From the NCBI GenBank assembly GCA_024345305.1, contig BRON01000014.1, positions 620,001 to 684,000 of the forward strand: DNA of 64,000 bases. The letters are read 5' to 3'. Position 1 is the first letter of the stretch, and each line of letters opens with the position of its first letter. Position numbers and translations under genes: made by a program. The notes beneath the pieces were generated by a model. The model was not told the DNA's origin. It ran no database searches and saw only the letters and a program-made list of their open reading frames with translations. Source of the stretch: Mrakia gelida. Lineage: Eukaryota; Basidiomycota; Tremellomycetes; Cystofilobasidiales; Mrakiaceae. Positions 1-11,343 of the stretch are shown in pieces.

Positions 1-815
1 GTGTCCGATGGACTTATAGCTGAACGAGAAGGAAAGAGGAAGAGGAGGGAAAGCGAACGTGGTCAGCACAGGGCAAGGAGGTGTTGTTCAGAGCTTTCTG
101 CGAGATTCAGGCTGCACTTCGAGAGTCGAACTCAATGTCATGACCGAGCTTCGACTCCCTAAGCCATCCAAGAACTCGTGCACGAAGCAGAGGCGAGAGG
201 AGAGGTGGGAGAGGGAGGGAGCTCGATCGGGCTGAATCGAGCTCATCGAGCTCACCTCCACTCCCTTCCTTCCCCCCCCCTCGTCTCCTGCCCCCGTCCC
301 TTCGACTTCTGGCTCTGCTCAGTCGTATAGGTGATCAGAAATCTACAGACTCGACGATCTCGATGACAACTCAGATCTACCAGAGATGTGAGCTTCCTCC
401 GCGGAGATCTCCGTCCGGTCCCTCTCCCACTGAGCCCTCTCGTTCCCTTCCTTCCCAGCACCGACCCAGTCCTCCATCCAACACCAGAAACGATCTGAAG
501 AAACAAAGAGAGCATGTAGACTCACCCGAAGCTGTTTCCACTGACCCCAACGTCGTACTTCTTCTTCTCCTCCTCATCCAAACCAAACACCTCCTCGCAA
601 ACATCGAACAGAGCGTTGAACTGCTCTCCCAGCCCATGGTTCTTGAGGTAGAAGAACCCGAGAGTTGTGCATGCGTGGTAGAGCTTGTCCGATTCCGCCT
701 TCGATTTGAGGGTGGGAGGGGAGAGGGTGAGGAGGGAGTAGTCGACGACGAGAAGAGGATGGGTGGAGGTCGAGGCGGGGAAAGGGACGGATGGGAGTCG
801 AGTCGAGGAGGGCAT
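1..815 (-). CDS. 2-oxoglutarate/Fe(II) oxygenase, isopenicillin N synthase-like (5' part, runs off the window)
   Basis: Only the 5' end of this gene lies in the window. Exon 1 (815 to about 522) encodes a DIOX_N-type region of a non-haem iron oxygenase: a short Pro/Ser-rich start, then LGFFYLKNHGL at about residues 52-62 and VCEEVFGLDEEEKKKYDVG, ending at NSFG just before a GTGAGT donor. After a long intron (about 520 to 20) the frame resumes at the window edge as YKSIGH, which rebuilds the FGYK motif usual after this segment in fungal family members. The HxD...H iron ligands would lie outside the window. The ATG at 815 is chosen because homology starts soon after it; an in-frame ATG at 947 would add 44 low-complexity residues. 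Substrate cannot be inferred. The intron is unusually long for this window, so a missed internal exon is possible. Confidence 0.75.
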
Positions 816-1416
816 GGTGAGGCTCTGTCGAAGGTTGATATGATGTGGGAGATGGAGGAGTGTGGGTAGCTGCTGGTGGGTTGATGATGGTTGGGAGCTA
901 GATCGAGGAGAGGCAGGGATGGAGGCGAGACCCACGCGATTCTGCATGTCCCTGCCTCGTCGTCATCCCAAAACGAGAACATTTTCGCGAGCTCGAAGAG
1001 GTCGAGGAGGGAGAAAAGACATCTCCGAGAGGTCAACTTACGGACTGGCTGAGAAGGCTAAAGAAAACGTCCTCAGCCAACGCGAAAGAGCAAGTTCTCA
1101 ACGGCTCGCCAGATCGACGACGCGTCGAGCCCCCGTCCCCCCTCCCTCCCACCAACTCCCGCTCTCCTTGCGAAGACCGCCCTCTCGCTATCAGCTGAAA
1201 TCGAGGACGAGAGGGTTTTCTGATGGGGTGCGGGTAGAAAGAGCACAATTAGATCTATATTAAGCACCGAGCGGGGCGAGAACGGAAACAAGGAAGCGAC
1301 GTGAGAAGCGAGAAGGGAAGGATCGTGAGAGTTGACCGAGGAGGAACGAGGGCGAAACAAGGAAGATGGTAGGCAACAACTAGGTCTGAAGATGAGATGA
1401 AAGAGAAAGGCCGTAT
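816..1416. other. Intergenic, upstream of the oxygenase gene and downstream of ATG26
   Basis: I see no convincing coding exon here. The stretch should hold the promoter of the oxygenase gene, including an AT-rich patch near 1250-1262, and the 3' end of ATG26. It contains one GACGCGTC palindrome near 1118. Open frames on both strands are Arg/Ser-rich and look like chance GC-rich frames. Confidence 0.5.
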
Positions 1417-4400
1417 CTAAGCGTTGGGGTAGCCAGAAAAGCCCAAGAGGAGCTCAGGAGCAGCAGCCTCGACTTCTTTCTCGGCGTCCTTGAGCTCCCT
1501 GTCCCTGTCCTTTTTTCCAGCGACGAGGGCGTGGAGTCGAGAGGTGGCGACCGTGGCGAGAGCTGCTGAAGAGAAGGTGGCCGAGCGTCGAGGGGAACTG
1601 CTGCCGTGGGCGTGGACGGGTTTGTAGGATGCGTGACGGTCGACTGTTGCGACGAGTAGAGACGCAGTCAGCTCGACCTCGTTCGCAGTCGTTCAAGACG
1701 CGACACCGGCTCTGACTCACCTGCTCTTCCGAGGTACGAGTAGAAGAAAGCGATCGCGTTGTCGACACCACTCTCTGAGCGGATCTTCTCTCCGATCTTG
1801 GCTGCTGCTTCCTTCATGACTCGATCCGTCGTTGCCTTGACGAGAGCGGCGGCGAGTTCGCTCGAGTGAAGGTCGTTGAGCTTGATTCCGCACCCGAGAG
1901 AAGCGACTCGGTTTCCCCAGAAGTACTTTGGGGAGAGAAAATGAGGAGAAAGGGTCAGTTCGCGAACCGTCTTCGCTCGAACTTCGGTCGCGAGGAACTC
2001 ACCTGATCTCCGAACCACGGCTTGATGATCGTAGGCTGTGAAGAAAGGAAAGAAGGAGGTTCAGTTTGGGCCGTTGAAGAAGAAGAAGACGAGCAAAGCA
2101 CTCACAAGTCCCGCTCGAAGAGCTGAGGGAAAGACGCGTCGAGAGGAGGAGGTCAGCCTTCTTGACGTTTGTCCGAGAAGGCGCGAAAGGCAGAGAGAGG
2201 GCTCGACTTACAAGCACCAGTAGTTCCAGCTCCTCCGTGATGAACAGCAGCGTCGATCTGAGTGAAGAGCCAGTCTGTCAAATCGAAAGGAGGGTGAGTC
2301 AGGGAGGAACTCGAACGAGAAGTCGAGCGAGACGCGACGAACCATGAGGAACCTTCTTGACCTGTAAAACCAGAGGAGGAGAGTCAGCACTGCAAGCGGA
2401 CTGAAGGTATGTTCCGATTGTTGATCAGAAACGAACCGAGTAGCAGCAGTCCTCAGGCAATTCGACGACGATCGGGTTTCCCTCCTTGTCGACCTCTCCT
2501 CCTCGATCTGACCATCCCTTCGCGATGATCGCTCGAACGTCGGCCTTCTGAACAGCCTTGATGATGGATCGAGTCATGGCAGCAGGATGAGGGACTGTGC
2601 AGAGGTGAAAGGCGAAAGGAAGCGGTGGTCAGTTGCGTCGTCGGAAGGGAACGAGAACGACGAGGGAAAGGAACGAGACGACGAGGGCAAATGGAACTCA
2701 CCGACGATCGAGCCAAACCCGATGTATACGAGAGCCTTTCCATCGTCCTTCGCCTTCTGAATGAACTCCTTGAGCGAATCGGGAGGACTCCAATCGGGAT
2801 CTACGACGATGAAAGAGAGATGAACGATCAGTCTCGAGTTGCCGCGACAAAACTCCAGACTCGACGAAGCCCTCCGTAGACTTCGTCGAGTCTGACGAAA
2901 CTCGAGCGAGAAAACAGAGAGCTAACCAGAATCATCGAGGAACCAGTATCCAGAGATCATGATGTTGTCCTTCCAGTCGATGGGATGAGGTACGACGGCG
3001 GAGGAAAAGTTGTAGACGAAGGGGACCTTCATCGCTTCGAGGTGTGACTGATCCGTCGGGCCGAGCCCCATATCCTTCGCTCTCCATCGGTTGATCTGAC
3101 CAGCGGTAGCCCTCCAGATGATTCCATCGAAGAGGACGTAAGTCGAGTAGTTGAACGATCCCGACATCTCGAAGGGAGGAACGAGGAAGGCGTGAGGGTA
3201 GGTCTGTTCGGCGAGAAGGAAGCGAAAAGGTCAGCGTTCTGGTCGGGTGAGGGGAAGACGAGAGAGCGGGACAGATACTCACTTGAGTCCTGGAAGAATC
3301 GTAGCGAGAGAAGGGGGAGAGAGGGAGAGAAGAGGTCAGCGACGGCGGAAAGTCAGAGCACGACGCGAATTCGCGAACTCACCTCGTCCCTGTACAACGA
3401 ATCGAACAAAGAGGTTCAGCGCTCGGTCATTGGAAGAGGAAGGAAGATGTAGACTCACAAGTCATCGTGAACGCTCTGAAGTAGGGAATGTTGAGGCCCT
3501 CCGCGATGTGGATTCTAAAGTAGCGAAACGAAAGGAAACGAGAGGTCAGCGCGTGTTCTTCCTCCTCTCTTCTCTCGCGCTCAGGGAGGACGAGAGATCG
3601 GTGCGAGACTTGGTTGAGGTTGCCGTAATGGGTATCAAAGGGGAGCAGGGATTCGTCCAAGAGCGGATTGACGAAAGAGCTCAAAGGGCAAGCGAAAGAC
3701 GACTCACCCAGCCATGGCCGACGGCGACTCGATCAGAACGTCCGCGTCCTGACAAGCGACCCAAGAATCGTGGAAGAGATCATCCAGCCAGCCACGGAAG
3801 CCACCTAACGACTCTTTGAAGAATCCTGGCGAGAACATCTTGTGTTGAACCGAGAGCTTCACTGTTGGTCGAGGAGAGAGGGAGGCGATGCGAGGGACGG
3901 GTCAGCCTCGTTCTCGCGAGGCACGATTCGAAAGCTAGAGGTGCTCACTGAGGGCCTCGGGATCTCCTCCAGCTTGCCGATGTTGGATTCCGAAAGCTGA
4001 GAGGGGAGGAGAGAGGATCGAAAGGGTCGGCGTCAGTCGACGAAGAAGACGAGGCAGAAACCGACGGCGAAGATGCTCACACTCGATCCAGATTTTGAAC
4101 TCGTTGTGCGTGACGATGGTACATCGATGACCATCTTTCATGAGCTAAATGATACGGAGGACAATGCGAGAGTCAGCTCGAGGCGAAGGATCGAGGCGAA
4201 ACGAGAAGACGCGACGCGACTCACTCCGAGGGAAAGAGCGATGTCTTTGGGGTGAACGAAGCGAACAGGTCAGCGAACGAAGAGATGAGAAAGATGCGTC
4301 GATATCCACTCACAAGGCTGAATGTCTCCTCGGCTCCCGATCTGCAAAGAAAGGAAGACCGTCAGCTCGTCTTTCCCTTCGACCCTCTCGACGCGCTCAA

Positions 4401-7400
4401 ACTCGAGCGAAACTCACCGTCAACATCACGAAATGCCTGGGAGCGATCTTCTTCCTATCCGCAGGATCCACCACCGTCGGTCCAGAGTAGTTGACGACCT
4501 TCGGAAGGTAGTTGTAGACGTTCGCATCCAGAGTAGGAAGCTGACCGATCGGCAGTCCCGTCCTCGAGTCCAGCCCAGCAGTCAAGATCGTCTGACTCCT
4601 GCTTTGAGTTCGATGAGGACTCGAGGATCTCCCTCCTCCCAGCTTGAGGGACGGGAATGTCGACGAGAGCGGCGAAGCCCCAAGTTTGGGCGAGTCGGAG
4701 AGGGTTCGATCGGTAGTAGGAGTTGAGGAGCCTGAACCTGGAGTGGAAGGACCGGAGGACGCGAAGCTTGCTGAGGAGGATTGAGGGGTGTTGCTGTTGT
4801 TGGAAGATCCCTTGGTCGCCACTGCCTCGTTGATCTTGGCCATCGCCTGAGAGGGAACGCGCAATGAAGGGAGTTAGTTCGAGGAACTACGAAGGTGCGA
4901 GGAGGGTCGTGAAAACGAACCTCAGCTCTCGAGTTCTTCGACCAGAATTCGAAGATCGTGTCAGCGTGACCAGCACACTGAAGAGCGAGACCGTGAGTGC
5001 TGAGATGGAGGGTGGGAGCCTAGTCAACCCGTAGAGGAGCAGTCAGTTTTGACCGACGACGCGTCGAGGCGAGAAGATCGCGAAAGAGCAGCTCACAGTC
5101 TCGGCTCCTTTGACCTCGTGGAGAGGGAATCGGTACTTGATGCTAAAGGAGGGAAGATAAAGAGTGACAAAAAGTCAGTAACGGGCTTGGGGGAAGGATG
5201 GAGTCGCCGACGATCGAGGACGAGGGGACGAGAGCGTAGACTCACTCGTGTCCAGCGATGGTCTTCCTGAAGAATCCGATATACCTCGGCGAGATGATGA
5301 GATGACCTCGAAGAGGAATTATCGATCGTTGAAGTCCACAAGGAGTGCCTGCGAAACGTACGAGGACGAAAACGAAACGAAGTCAGCGGCTGAACGCGTC
5401 GACTTCCCTCCCGCTTCGAAAGAACTCACTCCAGAGCGCCTCCCCGTCCGTCAACCCAAAGATCACCCTCAACTTCGCGTTCGTCACCTTCCCTTCACTC
5501 TCAATATCCTTCGGCTGAGCGTCCTCCAGAGCCTGATGCCTCTCCGCTTCCTCCTCCTGATCCTCCTGCCTCCCGAGCTCGATCTCCTCCTTGAACACCC
5601 CATCCATCGCCACCAACGGAGGACAACTGAGCTCGTTCTCTCCCGAGGCTCGACGAGCTCGAGCGGTATCGAGAGCGACGCCGAACTGTTCGATGAAGGT
5701 GGCTTGGTAGGAGAGGAGGGCGAACTGGAGTTTGAGGATGTGGTCGTGGTCGAGAGGGAGGGAGGAACAGGATACGTTGGGGGTGATGGGGGAGGAGAGA
5801 GGTTGGACCGCGTGAGAACCGGTGTTGATCTCGAGGGACATGAGAGTTGCAAAGCCCATGTAGTCGGCGGCCTGTTCGAACGAACGCGAAGAGGTGGAAA
5901 GAAGGAAGAGACACGATCAGCTTTCGAACGGACGAACAGACGCGTCGATCCTCCATCGCTCCCTCTCAGCCTCACGATCCTCGTGACGTCGTACTCACCT
6001 CGTTCTTGATGATCCTGTCCAGAGGGATACTGATCCTAACCCTCTCCCAGTCCTCACTCTTCCCGAACCCAGCCGCCTCTGCTCCAGCCTCGTCCTTCAA
6101 CTGCTCCTCCGTCTTCCCTCCCGCTGCTTCGGCCATCCTTCCCTTCTTGAGTCTGAGCTTCATCCGTCGATGATGGAACATGGATCCAGAGAACTCTCGT
6201 CGCCATTCGAGAGCGGATTCGAGGGTGTCGAATTCGAGTCGAGCTGACATGTCTTTCTTGCTCGCGACTGAGACGAGACGAGGGAGGGAGGGGGAGGACG
6301 CATGAGTTGAGGTTGGGACGAGACGAGAAAGGGAAGGAGGAGACTGGACTGACTCTTGAACACGATAGAAAGAGGATCTTCGGGATCTGCTGCTACGATC
6401 TCCTTGATCGAGGAGACTGGATCGAAGAGAAGGACGAGAGAACGAGGAAGTCAGCGAGACAAGACGAGACGAGATACGCGCAACCTCCTTCCTCGACCTT
6501 CCTACCACCCAGACCAAGAAGCTAAACTCACGCATCAAAGTCTTCAAAGGCCTCGTCCTCCCCTCCCTCGAAGAATCAGGGTACGTCGTGACCATCTCTC
6601 CTCCCAGCTCCATCCAAACGCGTCGTTTCCTACTCAACCTCCCGGGTTTGTGAATCCAGACGGGTCCCGCTTTGACGATGAGGGTGGAGGTGGAGGAATC
6701 GAGGAGGGAAGGTGGTGGGAGGACGGCGTGGAAGGTGATTCGATGGGTGGTGAGGTCTGGAGCGAGGGACAGGTGGTGAGCTTCGAGCGAGGGAAGAAGA
6801 ACGCGAAGACGCAAGGAGAGGGAGGTGAGAAAAGAGGGAGGGTCAAACTAACGCATGTTTCCTACGATGACGACCTGGTAGGGAACGCAAGGAGGTGAAC
6901 AAAGTCAGCTCGAGAAAGACGAGAAGGAGAAGGACGCGCGTTTGAAGATCGAACTCACTCCTCTGAACAACCCTCCTTTTCCTTCGTACAGGAACTTCTC
7001 TGCAAGAACGAAGACGTAACATCTGGTCAGTTCCGAGAACCCCAATCGAACGCGGCCAACCCAAGATCGACGCGTCGAACTGACCAGGCTCTCCCCTCCC
7101 CGTCTCGATAGGTCCAAACTCCTCCACGATCGCCTCCATCTTCTCCTCGTCCGTGATCCCCTCTTCATCGATGACTCCCTCTCCACTAATCCCAGGGCCT
7201 CCTGCTCCGATGGAGGGTTGTCGTGCGAGAGTCTTGGGTCTCGAAGCGAGGTTGGAGACGGAGAGTTGAGCGAGTCGGTTGGCCAAGTCGGACGAGTCGA
7301 AGGAAGGAGTTCGGAAGACGGTGTGCTTGTCGAGACCTTCTTTGGAGGGCAAGGATCCGAGAGCATCGGTGTCTTCTTCTTCCTCTTCCTCGTCGACGGC

Positions 7401-8142
7401 GGTGGCTGAGTTGGAGGAGGAGGAGGTTGAGAGGTGGGAAGCTGGAGGGAAGGGAGGAGATAAGCGAGAGAGGGGAGGAGGAGGTTAGCTCGTGTTGAAC
7501 AGGTCGAGAATTCGATATGGCTCGTTGCTTGGGATGAATCGGATGCGAAGGAAGAGAAAGTTTTCCTCCTCGTCTCCTCGATCCATGCACCGCTCTCGTA
7601 TGAATCCTCTCGAGAGTCGAGAGCGGAGAGTTGGCCCCCGAGCGAGCTCGTCGAGGTGAGCTCACCTCCTCCTCCGCGAACTCCTTCCCTTCCCTCTCCC
7701 CATCCCTCCAGCCTAGAAATCACGAGAGAAAGTTTGACTCACCCCTCCTCTTCTCCTTCTGTTGATGTTCCTCCCACCTCCCATCCGGAGCCATATCGAT
7801 CTCCTCTACTTCTTTCGGGCTCTCAGTCTCTCCTTCGTTCGTCAACGACTCCAGCTGAGCCTGATGTCTCTCCTCCTCCTCCTCTCCTCCGTACTCCGAG
7901 TTGGGTCCGCTCTCTCCACTCCCTCCTCTCAAGGCGAGCTTGGATAAAAACGAGAAGAGGGTAGGGTTGGGATTGACGATGGGATGGCCGTCGACGATGG
8001 ATTGGGAAGGGAGAGCGAACGTCGACGACTTGGGAGTGTAAGGAGGAGAGGTCCCGTCGTTTTCGAGAGATTGAAGGTTGCTGGTTGATATGGGGACGAG
8101 AGTAGAGAGAGTGGGTTCAGGTGGGTGGGGAGGGTCCGGCAT
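1417..8142 (-). CDS. ATG26: Sterol 3-beta-glucosyltransferase (ATG26/UGT51 family)
   Basis: Transfers glucose from UDP-glucose to the 3-hydroxyl of ergosterol-type sterols at membranes; in some yeasts the family is needed for pexophagy. The gene is split by many short introns. Order: acidic disordered N-terminus (about 8142-7200); first GRAM then PH-like segment (about 7000-6000; [18 protein letters not shown] and [14 protein letters not shown]); second GRAM (about 5330-5100; [18 protein letters not shown]); then the GT-B transferase. Its N-half has IGSRGD (about 4330), [16 protein letters not shown] (about 4130), [15 protein letters not shown] (about 3960), IPYFRAFTM (about 3480) and [12 protein letters not shown] (about 3160). 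Its donor half has [11 protein letters not shown] (about 2230) and PWFGDQYFWGNRV (about 2010-1910). The last exon ends GFSGYPNA. The ATG at 8142 opens the only long N-terminal exon. All diagnostic motifs are present, so it looks functional. Confidence 0.95.
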
Positions 8143-8953
8143 CGTGCTTGTCTGCTGCTGATGGATGAGCGTTGGGGGGAGAGAGAAGGAGGACGAGAGA
8201 GGGAGAGGGAGCAGAGGTTCAAAGAGGAGGAGCAGATGAGGTCAGCTCCGGCTCTCTTCTCTCCGTTCTCTTCTTGTTTGGTCTTTTCGAGTCCGACCAA
8301 ATAAACGAGCTGACCTATAGGACTGACGTCTGTTAGAGTAAAATCTGCTTGCTGCTTGATGGTTGGGAGAGAGAGATGAGAAAGAAACAAGCTTCGCAAA
8401 ACAGCTCGATCCGGCTTGAGCTTGGGGGCTCGGCCAGGAGCGGGCGACCGAGGGTGGCCTCGTTTCGTTTGGTTCCTCTCGGAGAAAAACTTCCATCCCT
8501 TTTGATGAGCTCAGCACAGTCTTCTCCAACTTCCAGTTTTTCAAGCTCGGGAGCGAGAAAGAAAGCGACGCGTCGCGTCTCGGATTCAGAGCGTGCGAGA
8601 CTCATGCATCATCGCGACGTGGAATAAAGAGAGAAGAGCGACTCAGTTCCTACAGCGGTTCCTTCCAAGCACCTCGTTCAGCGAGCAGCTCCCCGACAGC
8701 GAAGGCGAGGCCACCCCGAGCGACTCGAGCAGATCGAACAGCCCGTCGACGACTCGACGCGTCGAGGCGGTCTTGAGCAAGGCTCTTCCCGTTCCGAAGG
8801 AAGTTCGTCGATGATCCTAGCTTCAGTAAGAGGATAGAGGTACATATCAGCCCTCTGGAGCTCTGTCCTGGTCGCTAAGTGTCGAAGGAACGGACGAACA
8901 AGCTCACAGACTCGAGCACTCCCTGAATCCTCCCTCCTCCTGTCAATCTACCG
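8143..8953. other. Intergenic, ATG26 upstream region and GNAT 3' region
   Basis: No recognisable gene. Two GACGCGTC palindromes lie near 8568 and 8757. On the minus strand a donor-like GTGAGC near 8908 and a CTGATA branch-like site followed by CTAG near 8820 could mark an intron in the GNAT 3' untranslated region. That is weak evidence. Confidence 0.35.
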
Positions 8954-9526
8954 CTACCGGATCGTCCTCACCATCCTCACATACGCCTTCCCATCCTTCT
9001 CGAACTCCACTCCTTCGACCCTCATCCCTCGCCTCTCGTACCACCCTCGCGTCTCGACTCGAGCGTCAGCCCACACGAGTTCGACTCCCTCCTTTTCAGC
9101 CCTCGCCCATACGTTCTCGAGCAACCTGGCTCCGAGACCTCGTCCTCGAAGGGTTGGGTCGGTGGCGAACTTGCGAAACCGGAGAGCTTTGAGGTCGGAG
9201 AGAGGGGAGGTGAGAGAGGGGAAGGGTTCTGGGACGAGGGTGAGGATGGAGGAGGGGAGGAGGTTGAGCTCGACGGCTTCTGGGGAGGAGTTGAGCTCGC
9301 TCGAAGTTGGAGGAGGAGATGGCTGCTGGAGAACGAAGACTCCGAGGTGGATGGTAGTTGGGAGGTCGTCTTCCTTGAGAAGGACGAACGAGGGAGGTTT
9401 GGAGGGCCAGAGGACAGAGTGTCGAAGAGGGATCGTGACGGAGGAAGGGATGGAGAGGATGGAGATGGCGAGGGAGGGAGAGGAAGGAGTTGTGAGTTTG
9501 CTGGCCTGAGATGAGATGCTGGCCAT
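8954..9526 (-). CDS. GNAT-family N-acetyltransferase
   Basis: A single-exon protein of about 190 residues. The C-terminal half carries the GCN5-related acetyl-CoA binding core: ALRFRKFATDPTLRGRGLG (motif A, with the R-G-x-G-L-G pyrophosphate loop) followed by ARLLENVWARAEKEGVELVWADA and a strand/helix ending GWYERRGMRVEG, typical of motif B. The N-terminal half has an LxVFVLQQP strand and a low-complexity Pro/Ser loop. The start at 9526 (MASISSQ) is preferred over an in-frame ATG at 9625 because the extra 33 residues are low-complexity and would push into the 5' region of the divergent MYND copy A, whose relic ATG is only about 145 bp away. The acceptor substrate cannot be told; small-molecule acetylation is as likely as protein acetylation. 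Confidence 0.85.
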   Translation of the reverse strand: MASISSQASKLTTPSSPSLAISILSIPSSVTIPLRHSVLWPSKPPSFVLLKEDDLPTTIHLGVFVLQQPSPPPTSSELNSSPEAVELNLLPSSILTLVPEPFPSLTSPLSDLKALRFRKFATDPTLRGRGLGARLLENVWARAEKEGVELVWADARVETRGWYERRGMRVEGVEFEKDGKAYVRMVRTIR

Positions 9527-9670
9527 TTTGAGGAGGAGACGTAGGTCGTTGCAGAAGAAGGGCGCTAGAACGACGTGACGGCTGAGAGAGAGAGAGGGAG
9601 GGAAAAGAAGGAAGCTCGAGCTCAACTCTTTTCGCCTTCGACGGCCATCTCCTTCCTCCCTCCCTTCGCC

Positions 9671-11064
9671 ATGTCTACCTCCTCTCCCAACCGTTCCTGA
9701 GCTGGCGAGACTGTTCGGGATTGCGGAAGACGAGCCGGATCGCTACCGGGTCGTTGCACGGAGTTCGGAGGCCATAACGAAGCTCGTTCGTTCGACTTCC
9801 TCTCGATCCTCCCTTCCGTCTCAAACCGAACTTGACTTCTCGACGTTCTCCTCCTCATCCTGACAGGATCTAGGATTACGCCCTGTCTGTCGGCAGCCGA
9901 GTATCATCGTGAGATTCGTGTTTCTCTCCCCTCCGTCCCATCTTTCCTTTCCTCTCGCGAGTCTCCGATGATCGTCTTTCTCCTTCTCTCCCAGGCCAGC
10001 TTCCTCAGCACCTACCTTCCCTCGCTCCTCAACGCACTAGGACAAATTTCTTCCAACTCCTCTTATGGTGAACTCGTCGTCTTCATCCTCTACCACGCTA
10101 CAAACGAGCGGCTCCCACAGTGGACGAGAGGTCTTCACCGATGTCCCGAAGCTTCGTCCCTCCCGACCCTCCTCGTCCAACGCATCGTCGCCCACCCTCT
10201 CTCCGTGCTTGACAACGCGGTACGTCCTAACGTTTCTCTCGCCTTCCACCTCGCTTGATTTTGGTCTCTCAACCAAAATCTTTACCTCCCTCTGAAGCCC
10301 ATCAAAGGAGAAGACAACACGAACCGATCCTTCAACTCGCGAGGCCGCTTCAGCGAGCCGTCCTTCTTCTCCTCAACACATCTGCGAAGGCGACTCAGTT
10401 CGGAACAGCTTCGACGTGCGACTTCGACCTCCATCCCCTCCTTCTCTCAGAGCTCCTCCGCGTCGGACAACACTGGCTCTCGACACCCTCCCTTCAATCG
10501 ACCACCGAGGAGGAAGAGACAGAGATTTCTCATCTCAACGCTGGGCTTTGCATGGTTCTCAGGTTGTCTGGACTCGTGGATGATCAGAGTTCTCTGTACC
10601 TGAAGGGTAGGGCCGTCATCCTGAGGTGTGGTCGAGGGGAGGGGAAGGAAAACGTGTGGTGTGAGGTCGGAGGGTTCGGACGCGAGGGATGCGAGGACGT
10701 AGGAGAGGAGGGGCTGAAGTCTTGCTCGAAGGTGTGTCGTTGCATCCTTGCAGCCCCCACTTACCGTCTTTGCATCGCTGACTGGAATCTTTCGTTCCTT
10801 CAGTGCTCCCTCGTCGCGTACTGTTCCGCCGGTTCGTCGCGTCTCGTCCCATCTCGTCCTCCTCCTCCCTTGACTGAGCTTATAACCTTCTTCTTCTTCT
10901 TTTTCTTAACATTAGCTCATCAAAGGGTAGACTGGAAGAAGCACAAGCTCGTCTGCTTCAAGCCGAGCTGGTCGAACGGCTTTGTTGTACGAGGTCGACG
11001 CGTCGAGGAGGTTGTCGGGAAGGAGGGAACGAGTCTCGAGTGGATCGCTTCAGGTCTCGACTGA
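9671..11064 (+). pseudogene. MYND zinc-finger protein, degenerate paralogue (copy A)
   Basis: Exon by exon this matches the intact MYND gene at 32986-34317. Shared blocks are ELARLFGIAEDEPDRYR; SFLSTYLPSLLNAL, ending PLSVLDN; FGTASTCDF; and a C-terminal finger LKSCSKCSLVAYCS...DWKKHKLVC. The homologous ATG (9671) is out of frame with the body: it reads nine codons to TGA at 9698-9700, while the conserved frame starts 22 nt downstream and shows no in-frame ATG upstream. The exon after 10300 also needs a displaced acceptor (about 10348) to stay in frame, and a zinc-ligand Cys of the finger is His here (AHQRVDW against ECQRKDW in copy B). The finger exons remain open. It is probably a pseudogene or an alternatively started, decaying gene; a sequencing indel near 9690 is the main alternative. 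Confidence 0.65.
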
Positions 11065-11343
11065 GGAGACCACAGACGTCGTCGCATTCGGTTCATCTCT
11101 TAGTCCTCGTGATCTCATGCCTTTGTCGGACTTGATGCACGTCGTCTCGAACTTTTGCGAGTTCGACGCGTTCTGCTGTCACCCTTGGGGGACGACGAGC
11201 ATACGGTTCAGCAGAGTCAGAGGAGAGGAGAACAAGGTAAGGATTAATATAGAGCTGAATAAATAGATACAGAGCACAGCTGAAGCAGATAAGAAGTCCG
11301 AGTAGTCTACACGCGTCGCGTCGAGTCTTCGTCTTTTCCACCC

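Noticed and set aside
377..1036. A 219-codon minus-strand frame overlapping the oxygenase start
   Set aside because: Low-complexity Ser/Pro/Arg composition with no domain, and it overlaps the better supported oxygenase frame.
10065..10295. An alternative frame in MYND copy A beginning MVNSSSSSS
   Set aside because: The overlapping frame matches MYND copy B, so this one is a shadow.
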